64,000 nt of DNA from assembly GCA_009712635.1 (NCBI GenBank), contig WASS01000009.1, positions 1-64,000 on the forward strand. The letters are read 5' to 3'. Source of the stretch: Hungatella sp. (GTDB taxonomy: Bacteria; Bacillota; Clostridia; Lachnospirales; Lachnospiraceae). A program made the translations under genes and the position numbers. The stretch's first letter is position 1. Each line of letters begins with the position of its first letter. Positions 26,040 through 34,017 of the stretch are shown here, one piece after another. The notes under the pieces are model-generated. The model was given only the letters and a program-made list of their open reading frames with translations, had not been told where the DNA came from and searched no databases.

Positions 26040-27089
26040 ATGGACATGAAGGAACAGCGGTTCGGTATTGAAATTGAGATGACCGGCATGACTCGTGAAC
26101 AGGCAGCAAAGGTTGCTGCCGAATATTTTGGAACTGCCAGCCATTACGACGGCACTTGTTATGATACCTATTCTGCGCTGGATTCTCAGGGGCGTAAATG
26201 GAAGTTTATGAGTGATTCCAGTATTACTGCACAGAAAAAATCCGGACGTCAAATCGTTTCCGCGCCAAGTGAATATAGAACCGAGATGGTTAGCCCTATC
26301 TGTCGCTGGGAGGACATTGAAACGGTACAGGAGCTAATCCGTAAGCTTCGAGAGGCTGGTGCAATTACCAACAGCTCCTGCGGCATTCATGTGCATATAG
26401 ACGCATCACCTTTTGACGCTAACACGCTGCGCAATATCACCAATATTATGGCAGCCAAGGAGGATATGATTTATAAGGCTCTTCAGGTGACTGTCGATAG
26501 ACAGCACCGATGGTGTAAGCCGGTAGAAAGCCGCTTTCTGGAGGAACTCAACCGCAGAAGACCTAAAACTCTGGATCAGGTCAGCAGCATTTGGTATAAC
26601 GGCACGGATGGCAGCCATGAGCATTACCATGACAGCCGCTACCACTGCTTAAATCTGCACAGCCTATTCCAGAAGGGTACGGTGGAGTTCCGTTTATTCA
26701 ACAGCACTACCCATGCCGGCAAGATTAAAGCGTACATTCAGCTATGTATGGCGATTTCGGCTCAGGCTCTCAACCAGCGCTGTGCCAGCCGAACCAAGAC
26801 ACAAACCACCAACGAAAAATATACATTCCGTACTTGGCTGCTGCGCCTTGGTCTTATTGGAGATGAATTCAAAACCGCAAGGATGCATCTGTTGGAACAT
26901 CTGGATGGCTGTATTGCCTGGCGTGACCCGGCACAGGCCCAGCAGCAAAAAGAACGATTACGGCAGAAAAAAGAACGGCATTTAGAGGAGGAACAGAGCG
27001 TTTCGGCGCAGACGGAGTCAGTAACGGAATACGAAACAGATCAGGCCGGGGAAGAAGAGCAAAGCCCCGGTCTTACTATGTCCATGTAG
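26040..27089 (+). CDS. Putative amidoligase (ATP-grasp-like COOH-NH2 ligase)
   Basis: The 349-residue protein shows the amidoligase family layout: FGIEIEMTGMTREQA at the N-terminus, the acid-rich and His-containing core CGIHVHIDAS near residue 120 and TVEFRLFNSTTHAGKI near residue 220. Such enzymes are proposed to form amide or peptide bonds using ATP. The C-terminal 60 residues are a Gln/Glu coiled region ending PGLTMSM, one of the shared tails. The next gene encodes a gamma-glutamylcyclotransferase-fold protein, a pairing described by comparative genomics for amidoligases and thought to build and remove a peptide tag. The substrate is unknown. Confidence 0.82.
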   Translation: MDMKEQRFGIEIEMTGMTREQAAKVAAEYFGTASHYDGTCYDTYSALDSQGRKWKFMSDSSITAQKKSGRQIVSAPSEYRTEMVSPICRWEDIETVQELIRKLREAGAITNSSCGIHVHIDASPFDANTLRNITNIMAAKEDMIYKALQVTVDRQHRWCKPVESRFLEELNRRRPKTLDQVSSIWYNGTDGSHEHYHDSRYHCLNLHSLFQKGTVEFRLFNSTTHAGKIKAYIQLCMAISAQALNQRCASRTKTQTTNEKYTFRTWLLRLGLIGDEFKTARMHLLEHLDGCIAWRDPAQAQQQKERLRQKKERHLEEEQSVSAQTESVTEYETDQAGEEEQSPGLTMSM

Positions 27090-27105
27090 AAGGAGGAATG
27101 CCTAA

Positions 27106-27609
27106 ATGAAAAAAGAAACCTTATATATTGCTTATGGCAGTAATTTGAACCTTACTCAAATGGCCTATCGGTGCCCTACTGCCGAGGTAATAGGCACTAG
27201 TGAAATGAAAGATTATGAGATGCTGTTCCGGGGGAGTCGCAGTAGTGCTGTTGCAACTGTGGAGCCTCTTATCGGTGCAAGGGTTCCGGTTCTCTTGTGG
27301 AAAATTCGCCCCCAGGACGAGCTTGCTCTTGATCGGTATGAAGGATATCCAAATTTTTACCGAAAAGAGCTGTTTCCTGTGGAGCTGAGCGGCATATCAG
27401 TAAATGCCATGGTGTATATCATGAATGATGGGCGTCCGTTTGGAGCCCCTTCGGATTATTATCTTAATACCATTCTGGAGGGGTATCACTCAGCTGGTTT
27501 TGATACGGACTTTCTGGAACAGGCAGTGGAAAAATCAATTCAGTTAGCACGGGATCAGGAACAGTATGAGCCGCAGCAGGGGAATCTGTTCGGACAGAAA
27601 TGGTGGTAA
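27106..27609 (+). CDS. Gamma-glutamylcyclotransferase-fold (AIG2/GGCT) protein
   Basis: The 167-residue protein starts with the fold's phosphate/substrate loop, YIAYGSNLNLTQM, and has the conserved acid region DRYEGYPNFYRKE. GGCT-fold enzymes cleave gamma-glutamyl amides with release of pyroglutamate. It follows the amidoligase gene by 16 bases with its own AGGAGG site, so the two probably act on the same gamma-glutamyl product. The C-terminus ends GNLFGQKWW. Confidence 0.85.
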   Translation: MKKETLYIAYGSNLNLTQMAYRCPTAEVIGTSEMKDYEMLFRGSRSSAVATVEPLIGARVPVLLWKIRPQDELALDRYEGYPNFYRKELFPVELSGISVNAMVYIMNDGRPFGAPSDYYLNTILEGYHSAGFDTDFLEQAVEKSIQLARDQEQYEPQQGNLFGQKWW

Positions 27610-27673
27610 AAATTAAGTTTTACTGCCCTTTGAGGATAATCCGTGTGCATGTTTACGAAAAGGAGGTGCAGCC

Positions 27674-28777
27674 ATGGCTGATCCCGTAACGATTACCCTA
27701 GCGGCAAAGGCAGCAATTATGGCAGCTACAGATAAACGGACCTGGAAGGCGGTGGGTGTTCTCATTGCAGCGATTTTAACACCTTTTATCCTGATTATCG
27801 TCATGATTTCCAGTCTTTTGTCTGGAACTGGGAATCATAACAACGCCGCTGTTCAGCTATCCTTTCATGACGGAGTTATTTCAGGTCAGGTACCGGAGGA
27901 TTATCGAGAATATATTGAGGACATGCGTAAAAGTTTTTCTAAGCTGGATGTGATTATTGCTGAAATCACATTGATGATTGAGGAGGGAAGTCTTGACCCT
28001 GTACAGGTTAAGGCTATTTTTTATTCTCTGTATTTCGGCGCTGAATCCTTGCGAGAGATTGATTATCAGTCATTTACTAACTGCTTCGTTCGCTACGAGG
28101 AACGCACTCGTACATGGTCGGATGAGGACGGAGTGGAGCATGAGGAGACCTATACCGCAGCGGTGCCGCTTACTTCCCTTCCAGTAATTTATAGAAATCT
28201 GGAAAGTACACTCGGACGCAGGATTTCGTACGAAAATCAGGCAAATGCCTCAGAAATTTATTACCGGGCCTTGTATGGAACCGGCGCAACAGGCGAAGGA
28301 GACCGATTTGATCAGTGGTCGGATTGGATGCCGGAACAGTTTGTCAATCCGACCACTGATCTGGCAGCAGGAGAAACTGGTTCCCAGGCTGTTCAGCTTG
28401 CACTGTCCCGTCTGGGAGATCCCTACTCACAGGAGCTTCGCGGTCAGGCAGGTTATACCGACTGTAGTTATCTCGTACAGTGGATATACCGTCAGCTTCG
28501 GGTAAATCTTCCCGGTACCGCCGCCGAGCAGGGAAAATATTGTGTCAACAATGGTCTGACCGTTTCGAAAGCCGATCTTGCTCCAGGTGATCTTGTGTTC
28601 TGGAGCCACAAAGTAAACGGACGTTATCTCAATATTACTCATGTGGGCATTTATGCCGGCAATGGCAAGGTAGTGGACGCCTCATCTTCCAGAGGACGGG
28701 TTGTGTACCGGGATCTGTTTGATGCAGACAAACAGGTGCTGTATGCAAGACCTTATGCAAAAAATACGGCACAGTAA
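27674..28777 (+). CDS. NlpC/P60 cell-wall hydrolase of the transfer machinery
   Basis: The 367-residue protein has a short N-terminal part, one membrane helix (GVLIAAILTPFILIIVMISS), an alpha-helical linker region and a C-terminal NlpC/P60 domain with the catalytic Cys in YTDCSYLVQWIYR and His in ITHVGIYAGNGKVVDAS. Such enzymes cut peptidoglycan stem peptides and serve as VirB1-like proteins that open the wall for the conjugation channel. It has an AAAGGAGGTG site and lies in the channel operon. Confidence 0.88.
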   Translation: MADPVTITLAAKAAIMAATDKRTWKAVGVLIAAILTPFILIIVMISSLLSGTGNHNNAAVQLSFHDGVISGQVPEDYREYIEDMRKSFSKLDVIIAEITLMIEEGSLDPVQVKAIFYSLYFGAESLREIDYQSFTNCFVRYEERTRTWSDEDGVEHEETYTAAVPLTSLPVIYRNLESTLGRRISYENQANASEIYYRALYGTGATGEGDRFDQWSDWMPEQFVNPTTDLAAGETGSQAVQLALSRLGDPYSQELRGQAGYTDCSYLVQWIYRQLRVNLPGTAAEQGKYCVNNGLTVSKADLAPGDLVFWSHKVNGRYLNITHVGIYAGNGKVVDASSSRGRVVYRDLFDADKQVLYARPYAKNTAQ

Positions 28778-28824
28778 AAGCCATGATTGCCTGAAATAAA
28801 ATAAAAAATAAAGGAGGAAAAGCA

Positions 28825-29184
28825 ATGAGCATGTCAGAACTAAAGGTATCTTTTCCGTCGGAAAAACTGGAAGCACTCCGTTTTTTCATGGACAAAAAGG
28901 AGCTTACCATTGAACAGGAGCTAAAGGATTATCTGGACAAAACCTATGAAAAAGCAGTTCCTGCTCAAGTGCGGGAATATGTGGAGAGTCGCATGGAGCA
29001 GGTGTCTGCGCCGCAGGAAGGCCAGGATACATCCTCTGCAAGAGAACGACCAGAACGACCTGTCCGTCAGAATCGCCGCCAGAGGGAGCAGGCAGCTGCC
29101 GAGACACAGACAGAACACGTGCCCTCCGAAACACCATCAGAGGATTCTCAGGAGGAAACGCCGGGTATGACTATGGGGATGTAA
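28825..29184 (+). CDS. DUF6103-like small protein with the shared tail
   Basis: The 119-residue product begins LKVSFPSEKLEALRFFMDKK and continues ELKDYLDKTYEKAVPAQVRE, a ribbon/helix-like N-terminal region that I associate with DUF6103 of clostridial ICEs. A charged, disordered C-terminus ends PGMTMGM, the clearest example of the shared tail. A second, frameshifted relative lies at 30496. It precedes parM with AAAGGAGG, so a role linked to segregation or its control is possible. Confidence 0.65.
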   Translation: MSMSELKVSFPSEKLEALRFFMDKKELTIEQELKDYLDKTYEKAVPAQVREYVESRMEQVSAPQEGQDTSSARERPERPVRQNRRQREQAAAETQTEHVPSETPSEDSQEETPGMTMGM

Positions 29185-29217
29185 CTGTAACCGCAGAAAA
29201 AAAAGGAGGTTTCTGTC

Positions 29218-30096
29218 ATGATCAAGCTTGGAATAGACAATGGAAACTACAATACAAAATCCTCAGAAGGGATGCTTTATGCTTCCGGTTTTACTGCAAG
29301 TGACCGGGAGTTTTTAACACCGGAGCTTCAGTTGTTCTATGAAGGCAGCTATTACGCCATCGGAGAGCGTCGCCTGCGTTTTCAGCAAGATAAGACAATG
29401 GAACAGGATACTTTTATTCTCACCCTGCCAGCCATTGCCGAAGCTATGAAACGTGATGGTGTAACTGATGCAGATATTATGCTTGGGGTGGGGCTTCCTA
29501 TTGATAGCTACGGTACACAAAAAGAAGCGTTTCGGCAGTATTTTCTACAAAATGTGTCCTTTGAGTTTGAAGGTACAGCATACCAATGTCGTATTTCTGA
29601 CTGTAAAGTGTTCGCCCAGGGACATGCGGCACTGTGTCGGTATTATCCTCGTTTGCAGGAATACAGAAGCATTACCCTCGTTGACATCGGAGGTTATACG
29701 GTGGATGTTCTCACAGTCCATAATTTCAAGCTGGAGCGTGCAAGCTGTGTTAGTCTGCGTTTGGGAACGATCATCCTCTATAGCCGCATTCAGGACGCTC
29801 TGCAGAAAAGCGGCATTCTGCTTTCGGATGCTTTGATCACTGACGCAATCCGAGGGAAAATTCAACACACTGATCAAAAGAAAATTGAAGAAACAGTGGA
29901 GTATGAAGTGTTTGCCTACTGCAAGGAACTGCTGAACGCTCTGCGGGAACGGGGCTTGGATTTAAGGCTCCCTACTGTGTTTGCAGGCGGCGGAGCAGAG
30001 CTGCTGGAATCCCGGCTGCGAAGAAATGAGATTAATATTGTTGCTGTGTTGAACCGGTTTGCCAATGCGGACGGGTACAAGCTCCTGCTGGGATAA
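29218..30096 (+). CDS. parM: ParM/StbA-like actin-family segregation ATPase
   Basis: The 292-residue protein has the actin-fold phosphate loops: KLGIDNGNYNTKSS at the N-terminus, LVDIGGYTVDVLTV near residue 155 and the adenosine loop PTVFAGGGAELL near residue 250. Family members polymerise to push apart DNA copies. The next gene encodes an RHH protein of ParR type, completing a segregation pair. For an ICE this implies a replicating circular stage or another use of filaments. Confidence 0.85.
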   Translation: MIKLGIDNGNYNTKSSEGMLYASGFTASDREFLTPELQLFYEGSYYAIGERRLRFQQDKTMEQDTFILTLPAIAEAMKRDGVTDADIMLGVGLPIDSYGTQKEAFRQYFLQNVSFEFEGTAYQCRISDCKVFAQGHAALCRYYPRLQEYRSITLVDIGGYTVDVLTVHNFKLERASCVSLRLGTIILYSRIQDALQKSGILLSDALITDAIRGKIQHTDQKKIEETVEYEVFAYCKELLNALRERGLDLRLPTVFAGGGAELLESRLRRNEINIVAVLNRFANADGYKLLLG

Positions 30097-30100
30097 GACT

Positions 30101-30385
30101 ATGCGAAAACGATACTATTTATCTTTTGATATGGACGATCCCAGACACCAGGAAGCCGAGCGGCTGTTCACGCAGCAGGCCAGCCGTCACCGAACCGAAT
30201 TTGTGGTGTCCAGTATTCTATCCGCTGAACAAAACAGTTATATGGAACAAGTTGTTCGGCAGGCTGTTCGAGAGGAAATAAATCAGCTCTCATTGAGAGT
30301 TACTCCTCCACAAGAGGTGCAGGCTGTGGCAGCACAGCTAGAGGAGCTTCCCGGTAGTCTGATACATGCACTTGAAGATTTCTAG
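30101..30385 (+). CDS. parR: ParR-like ribbon-helix-helix adaptor
   Basis: The start at 30101 is 4 bases after the parM stop. The 94-residue product has an N-terminal RHH region (KRYYLSFDMDDPRHQEAERL) and a helical C-terminus with a glutamine/acid-rich end, matching ParR/StbB proteins that bind the centromere and the ParM filament. Direct repeats that could be its binding site begin 30 bases after its stop. Confidence 0.7.
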   Translation: MRKRYYLSFDMDDPRHQEAERLFTQQASRHRTEFVVSSILSAEQNSYMEQVVRQAVREEINQLSLRVTPPQEVQAVAAQLEELPGSLIHALEDF

Positions 30386-30415
30386 CACCCTGATGTTTAA
30401 CGCAGAAGAAAGGCT

Positions 30416-30474
30416 GCACCAACTTGGCTCTAATTTATAGTCAGTTATTTAATATGTATGCACCAACTTGGCTC
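30416..30474 (+). repeat. Pair of 15-bp direct repeats, candidate ParR site
   Basis: GCACCAACTTGGCTC occurs at 30416-30430 and 30460-30474, a spacing of 44 bases, about four helical turns. Each copy contains the near-palindrome CCAACTTGG. The position right after parR suggests a centromere-like or operator site; only two copies are seen. Confidence 0.5.
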
Positions 30475-30495
30475 ACTCAAAATGGAGGTTTAATT

Positions 30496-30669
30496 ATGAA
30501 AACAACGCTAATCCCTATCTATTACGAACTGGAGAAACTGAAAACCCTGCGACAGTATCGCAATGATACAGAACTGAAGGATGAGCTGGAGGTTGTGCTT
30601 CAGGCTCTCTATGAAAAAAAATGTTCCTGCCAAGGTGCGGGAACGTATTGAATCAGCAGGCAACATATA
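30496..30669 (+). pseudogene. Frameshifted DUF6103-like gene
   Basis: From the ATG at 30496 (after GGAGG) the frame reads a relative of the protein at 28825 up to LYEKK, then a run of eight A (30614-30621) is followed by a shift; in the next frame VPAKVRERIES continues and stops at 30669, aligning with VPAQVREYVES of the intact relative. One A fewer would restore a 57-residue protein. It may be a mutation, a sequencing indel or slippage on the A-tract. The rescued protein lacks the C-terminal tail. Confidence 0.65.
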
Positions 30670-30762
30670 GGAATTTACGCATTAATCCCTAAAACATTGA
30701 AAGTGGTCAGAACCGTCAAAGCTATGAAAAGTAAAAACTACAAAAACAGGAGGATTTGCGCA

Positions 30763-31704
30763 ATGGAATATAAGGAATTTATGGAAGAAATAGAACAGCA
30801 TATCAAGGAATATTTGCCTGAGGAATGGAAAAATGCAGAGGTATCGGTTCGACAGCAGCTAAAAAATAATGGCATTCAGTTATATGGAATGAGTATACGG
30901 ATACCTGGAAGTGATATTACTCCGCAGATGTACTTAGATAATGCCTACCAATCTTACAGCATGGGTGTCAGTATGGAGGAAATCCTAAAGAAGCTTGCAG
31001 AAAAATACCTGGAGTCAGTGGAAGCAGCACCGAAGTTTGGCATACATAAGTTTGACTACGAAAATTGGAAAGACAGCCTGTTTATGTGTGCGATAAATGC
31101 TGATAAGAATCGAGAACTGCTGTCCAATGTCCCCCACCAGATGGTAGAGGATCTGGCTGTTGTATACCGCTATTTAATTGATGAGGATGGAGGCGTTTTT
31201 GGTACGGTCCTAGTCAATAATGATCATTTAAAGTACTGGAATATTGATTCAGAGATGCTGCATGAACAGGCTGAAAAGAGTATGAAGCAGCTTATGCCAT
31301 ATGAGTTCCATAGTATGGACTATGTAATTGCAGGTATGATGGGATCTCCCATAGAGGAGAGTCAGACCAGCATGGAAAACAGCTTTATGTTTGTGTTGAG
31401 TAACAGCAAAAAGTGGCAGGGAGCATCTTATCTGTTCTGCCCGGATGTATTGGAAGCAGTTTCAAAGGAGCTTGGCGGAAACTATCTGATTCTTCCCTCA
31501 TCGATCCATGAGCTAGTTTTGATTCGTGAAGAAAAGGAAAGAGAAATTGAGGATTTAAAGGATATTGTATGTGATATTAATCAAAGCCAGGTTGATGTGG
31601 AAGAACGTCTTTCTAATGAAGTTTATCGGTATGATGCGGAAACAGGAAGTATATCAATGGTATCTGACGGAGAAATGCAGCAGGGTATGCATCTGGAGAT
31701 GTAA
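30763..31704 (+). CDS. DUF5688-like ICE protein with the shared tail
   Basis: The start at 30763 follows ACAGGAGGA; the frame is open upstream without a ribosome site. The 313-residue soluble protein is typical of DUF5688 as I remember it (NVPHQMVEDLAVVYR, YLILPSSIHELVLIREEKE). No catalytic motif is known to me. It ends EMQQGMHLEM, one of the shared tails. It is the last accessory gene before the transfer origin region. Confidence 0.65.
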   Translation: MEYKEFMEEIEQHIKEYLPEEWKNAEVSVRQQLKNNGIQLYGMSIRIPGSDITPQMYLDNAYQSYSMGVSMEEILKKLAEKYLESVEAAPKFGIHKFDYENWKDSLFMCAINADKNRELLSNVPHQMVEDLAVVYRYLIDEDGGVFGTVLVNNDHLKYWNIDSEMLHEQAEKSMKQLMPYEFHSMDYVIAGMMGSPIEESQTSMENSFMFVLSNSKKWQGASYLFCPDVLEAVSKELGGNYLILPSSIHELVLIREEKEREIEDLKDIVCDINQSQVDVEERLSNEVYRYDAETGSISMVSDGEMQQGMHLEM

Positions 31705-32142
31705 TGGTGTAAAATAATATATTACCCACTCAGTAAAGCATGTAACAACATGGAGGAAAGAGTCCCCCCGGTTGCCGCCTGTATGCCCCTGTGCCGCCTT
31801 TATCTATCAGGAGCGGAGTGTTGCGCCATAAGGCAGTAAAAGCCCCTGTTGCCACCGTTAACACCAAAATACTGGCAGTGGTAAGAACTCCAAAACTGGG
31901 GTGAACCATGGGGGCGAAAATGATGCAGGTTAAAGGCAGGTGGTCGCTTTGCGCCCCCCTGCCCCAAACATCGCCCCGCAATGCGGGTCGTGGACGTTCA
32001 AAAGGGTGCACCTAAATGGGACGTTGGTCACCTCCTGGGTGGCTCCAACCCCTCTCAATTATGTATTTTCCTTAGTAAAACAAGGCTTTTCCGGGGTGCA
32101 CCTGTCAGGTGGTTCCCATATATTTAGCAAAGGAGGTCAACC
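31705..32142 (+). other. oriT: Probable origin of transfer (oriT) region
   Basis: This 440-base GC-richer interval has no gene and lies just before the RHH accessory and relaxase genes, the usual place of oriT. It contains GGGTGCACCT at 32004-32013 and 32094-32103 (a palindromic core repeated 90 bases apart), an inverted repeat at 32023-32049 (GTTGGTCACC/GGGTGGCTCCAAC) and other GC-rich repeats at 31760-31990. The nick site cannot be placed without comparison with known MobP origins. Confidence 0.55.
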
Positions 32143-32550
32143 ATGAGCGAAGAAATAAAAACCAGAATCCCGCTCTGGCTCTATCCTAATACCATCAAAG
32201 GGATAGATGCTATTTTAATAAAAGATAACTGTAAGAGTCGAAGTGAATTCATAGAAAAAGCAATCCGGTTTTACAGTGGATATATTGCGGCGGAGGATGG
32301 AATGAAGTATCTCCCGACAGCCATTACCTCTGCTATGTCGGGCATTGTAAATACCTCGGAGAACCGCATGTCAAGGTTGATGTTCAAGCTGTCAGTAGAA
32401 ATGAGTATGATGATGAACATTCTTGCCGTCAATGCAGATTATGATGAAAATACTTTACGTAAACTCAGGGGTAAATGTGTGGAGGACGTAAAGCGTTCGG
32501 TTGGTTCTGTGACCTTTGAAGATGTAGCTAAATTCCAAAAGCGTGATTGA
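32143..32550 (+). CDS. Ribbon-helix-helix relaxosome accessory protein (MobC-like)
   Basis: The 135-residue product has an N-terminal RHH segment (KTRIPLWLYPNTIKGIDAIL, then NCKSRSEFIEKAIRFY) that should bind DNA as a dimer, followed by helices rich in Met. It precedes the relaxase with an ATGA overlap and follows the putative oriT, as MobC-type accessory proteins do. AAAGGAGG lies before the start. Confidence 0.78.
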   Translation: MSEEIKTRIPLWLYPNTIKGIDAILIKDNCKSRSEFIEKAIRFYSGYIAAEDGMKYLPTAITSAMSGIVNTSENRMSRLMFKLSVEMSMMMNILAVNADYDENTLRKLRGKCVEDVKRSVGSVTFEDVAKFQKRD

Positions 32551-33434
32551 CCATGCCCAGGATTATCTTTAAATGCCGTTATATAAAAAGTGCGGCAGAT
32601 CATGCAGAAAATCTGGTAACCTACATTGCCACGCGGGATGGTGTAGAAAAACTTCCAGAGCGCATGCGAAACCGTCCTGCCACAGAAAAGCAGAAGTTTC
32701 TGGTGTCGGATATTCTTATTCGATTTCCGGATACCACAGGACTGTTTGAGTATGAGGATTATCTGGCGAATCCTACTATGGAAAACGCCTCTGAATTTAT
32801 CTCGGCTTCATTGGACCAAAACCTAGACCAGCTGGCGCATCAGGACGTATATGTTAACTATATTGCCACACGCCCACACGCTGAACGGTTAGATGCCCAT
32901 GGTCTATTCTCTGATGAGGATATACCGCTGTCTCTATCACAGACGGCACAGGAGGTTGCAGCTCACCCCGGCAACATCTGGACACCTATTATTTCCCTGC
33001 GGCGAGAGGATGCTGCCCGGCTTGGCTACGACAATGCCGCTGCGTGGATAGCCCTCTTGCGCCAGCAAAGAAATATTTTTGCGGAACAGATGAAAATCGC
33101 ATCGGTGAACCTGCGCTGGTACGCTGCCTATCACGATGAAGGATATCACCCTCACTGCCACATGATCGTGTATTCGGTCGATTCACGTGAGGGCTTTGTA
33201 ACCAAGCCCGCCATTGAAGCCATGCGAAGCAGTCTGGCAAGGGAAATCTTTCAGCAGGATCTGCTCCAAATCTATACCGAGCAGACGGAGAGAAGAAAAA
33301 CGCTGACAGCACAGAGCCGGGATACCCTCCAGGATCTTCTGAGGCAGATGCAGGCGGGAAATTGTAATAATCCGGTTTTGGAAAATATGTTGACTCAGCT
33401 TGCGGAAGATTATACTTTTTCCGCAGGTATGTGA
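32547..33434 (+). CDS. MobP-type relaxase, probably truncated
   Basis: The protein should nick oriT and lead the strand into the recipient. The histidine triad HPHCHMIVYS (H201, H203, H205) is present, and a candidate catalytic Tyr lies in LVTYIATRDGVE near residue 27. MobP3 relaxases I know of continue for another 150 residues or more beyond this point, with a conserved GYLK-type region that is missing here; the frame ends SAGM after TQLAED. A different open frame overlaps the last 35 bases, suggesting a deletion joined relaxase and neighbour near 33400-33430. The nuclease core appears intact, so partial activity is possible. Confidence 0.82.
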   Translation: MTMPRIIFKCRYIKSAADHAENLVTYIATRDGVEKLPERMRNRPATEKQKFLVSDILIRFPDTTGLFEYEDYLANPTMENASEFISASLDQNLDQLAHQDVYVNYIATRPHAERLDAHGLFSDEDIPLSLSQTAQEVAAHPGNIWTPIISLRREDAARLGYDNAAAWIALLRQQRNIFAEQMKIASVNLRWYAAYHDEGYHPHCHMIVYSVDSREGFVTKPAIEAMRSSLAREIFQQDLLQIYTEQTERRKTLTAQSRDTLQDLLRQMQAGNCNNPVLENMLTQLAEDYTFSAGM

Positions 33435-33930
33435 GAAATTGCTTGTATTATACGAGAAAATCAGTCTCAGTCTCAGCCGAAATATTAGATATCTGTTAAA
33501 GGATACTTATCAAGCTTTGGAATCAATGGTAAGTACCGGAAAAATTATGCCGGAAAATGAAGAGTCCGTAAGAGAATGTATAGTATATATGGCGGCGTGT
33601 TCCCTGCTGTTAGCAAAGGAACTGTGCCGTCAGATGGAGCATCCGGTGACTACCGATAAACTTATGAAGAAACTTCAAACGAATTACATCGTTCATAAAG
33701 ACAGGGGAGGGCTCCGTTCCAGGCTGGAGGAAATTCGGGGCGATATGACTGAGCTTAACCAAATTATTGATACTTTTGGTATCCGCACGGAGACTGATCA
33801 GAAACAGCTTGGCGGTTTATACCTTCGTTTAGCATTAAACTGTATCAGAACTGAAATGTTCATAGAACTGGAGTTTCAAGCGTTACAACAAAAACAGGAG
33901 AAAGAGGCGAATATGAGATTTATCATGTGA
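33400..33930 (+). CDS. Unknown helical protein overlapping the relaxase end
   Basis: The open frame starts at a TTG at 33400 without a good ribosome site, overlaps the relaxase by 35 bases and runs 176 residues. It is almost all helical with charged segments (KKLQTNYIVHKDRGGLRSRL) and ends EANMRFIM, a weak form of the shared tail. The first residues are probably not native: the gene may have lost its own start in the deletion that shortened the relaxase. I do not recognise the family. Confidence 0.45.
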   Translation: MRKIILFPQVCEKLLVLYEKISLSLSRNIRYLLKDTYQALESMVSTGKIMPENEESVRECIVYMAACSLLLAKELCRQMEHPVTTDKLMKKLQTNYIVHKDRGGLRSRLEEIRGDMTELNQIIDTFGIRTETDQKQLGGLYLRLALNCIRTEMFIELEFQALQQKQEKEANMRFIM

Positions 33931-33952
33931 TTAGGAACTACCTAAAACGCAG

Positions 33953-33995
33953 AAACCGTCAAGGAGTATGAAACTTTCCTTGGCGGTTTTCTTTT
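33953..33995 (+). terminator. 13-bp terminator/attenuator before traG
   Basis: Bases 33953-33965 pair with 33977-33989 (one G-T pair) and T-rich sequence follows; the traG ATG lies 23 bases downstream. Confidence 0.7.
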
Positions 33996-34017
33996 ACAAT
34001 GAAACGGAGGGCAACCG

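Noticed and set aside
30416-30474. CRISPR-like array
   Set aside because: Only two repeat units of 15 bp with one spacer-sized gap and no cas genes; better read as protein-binding repeats.
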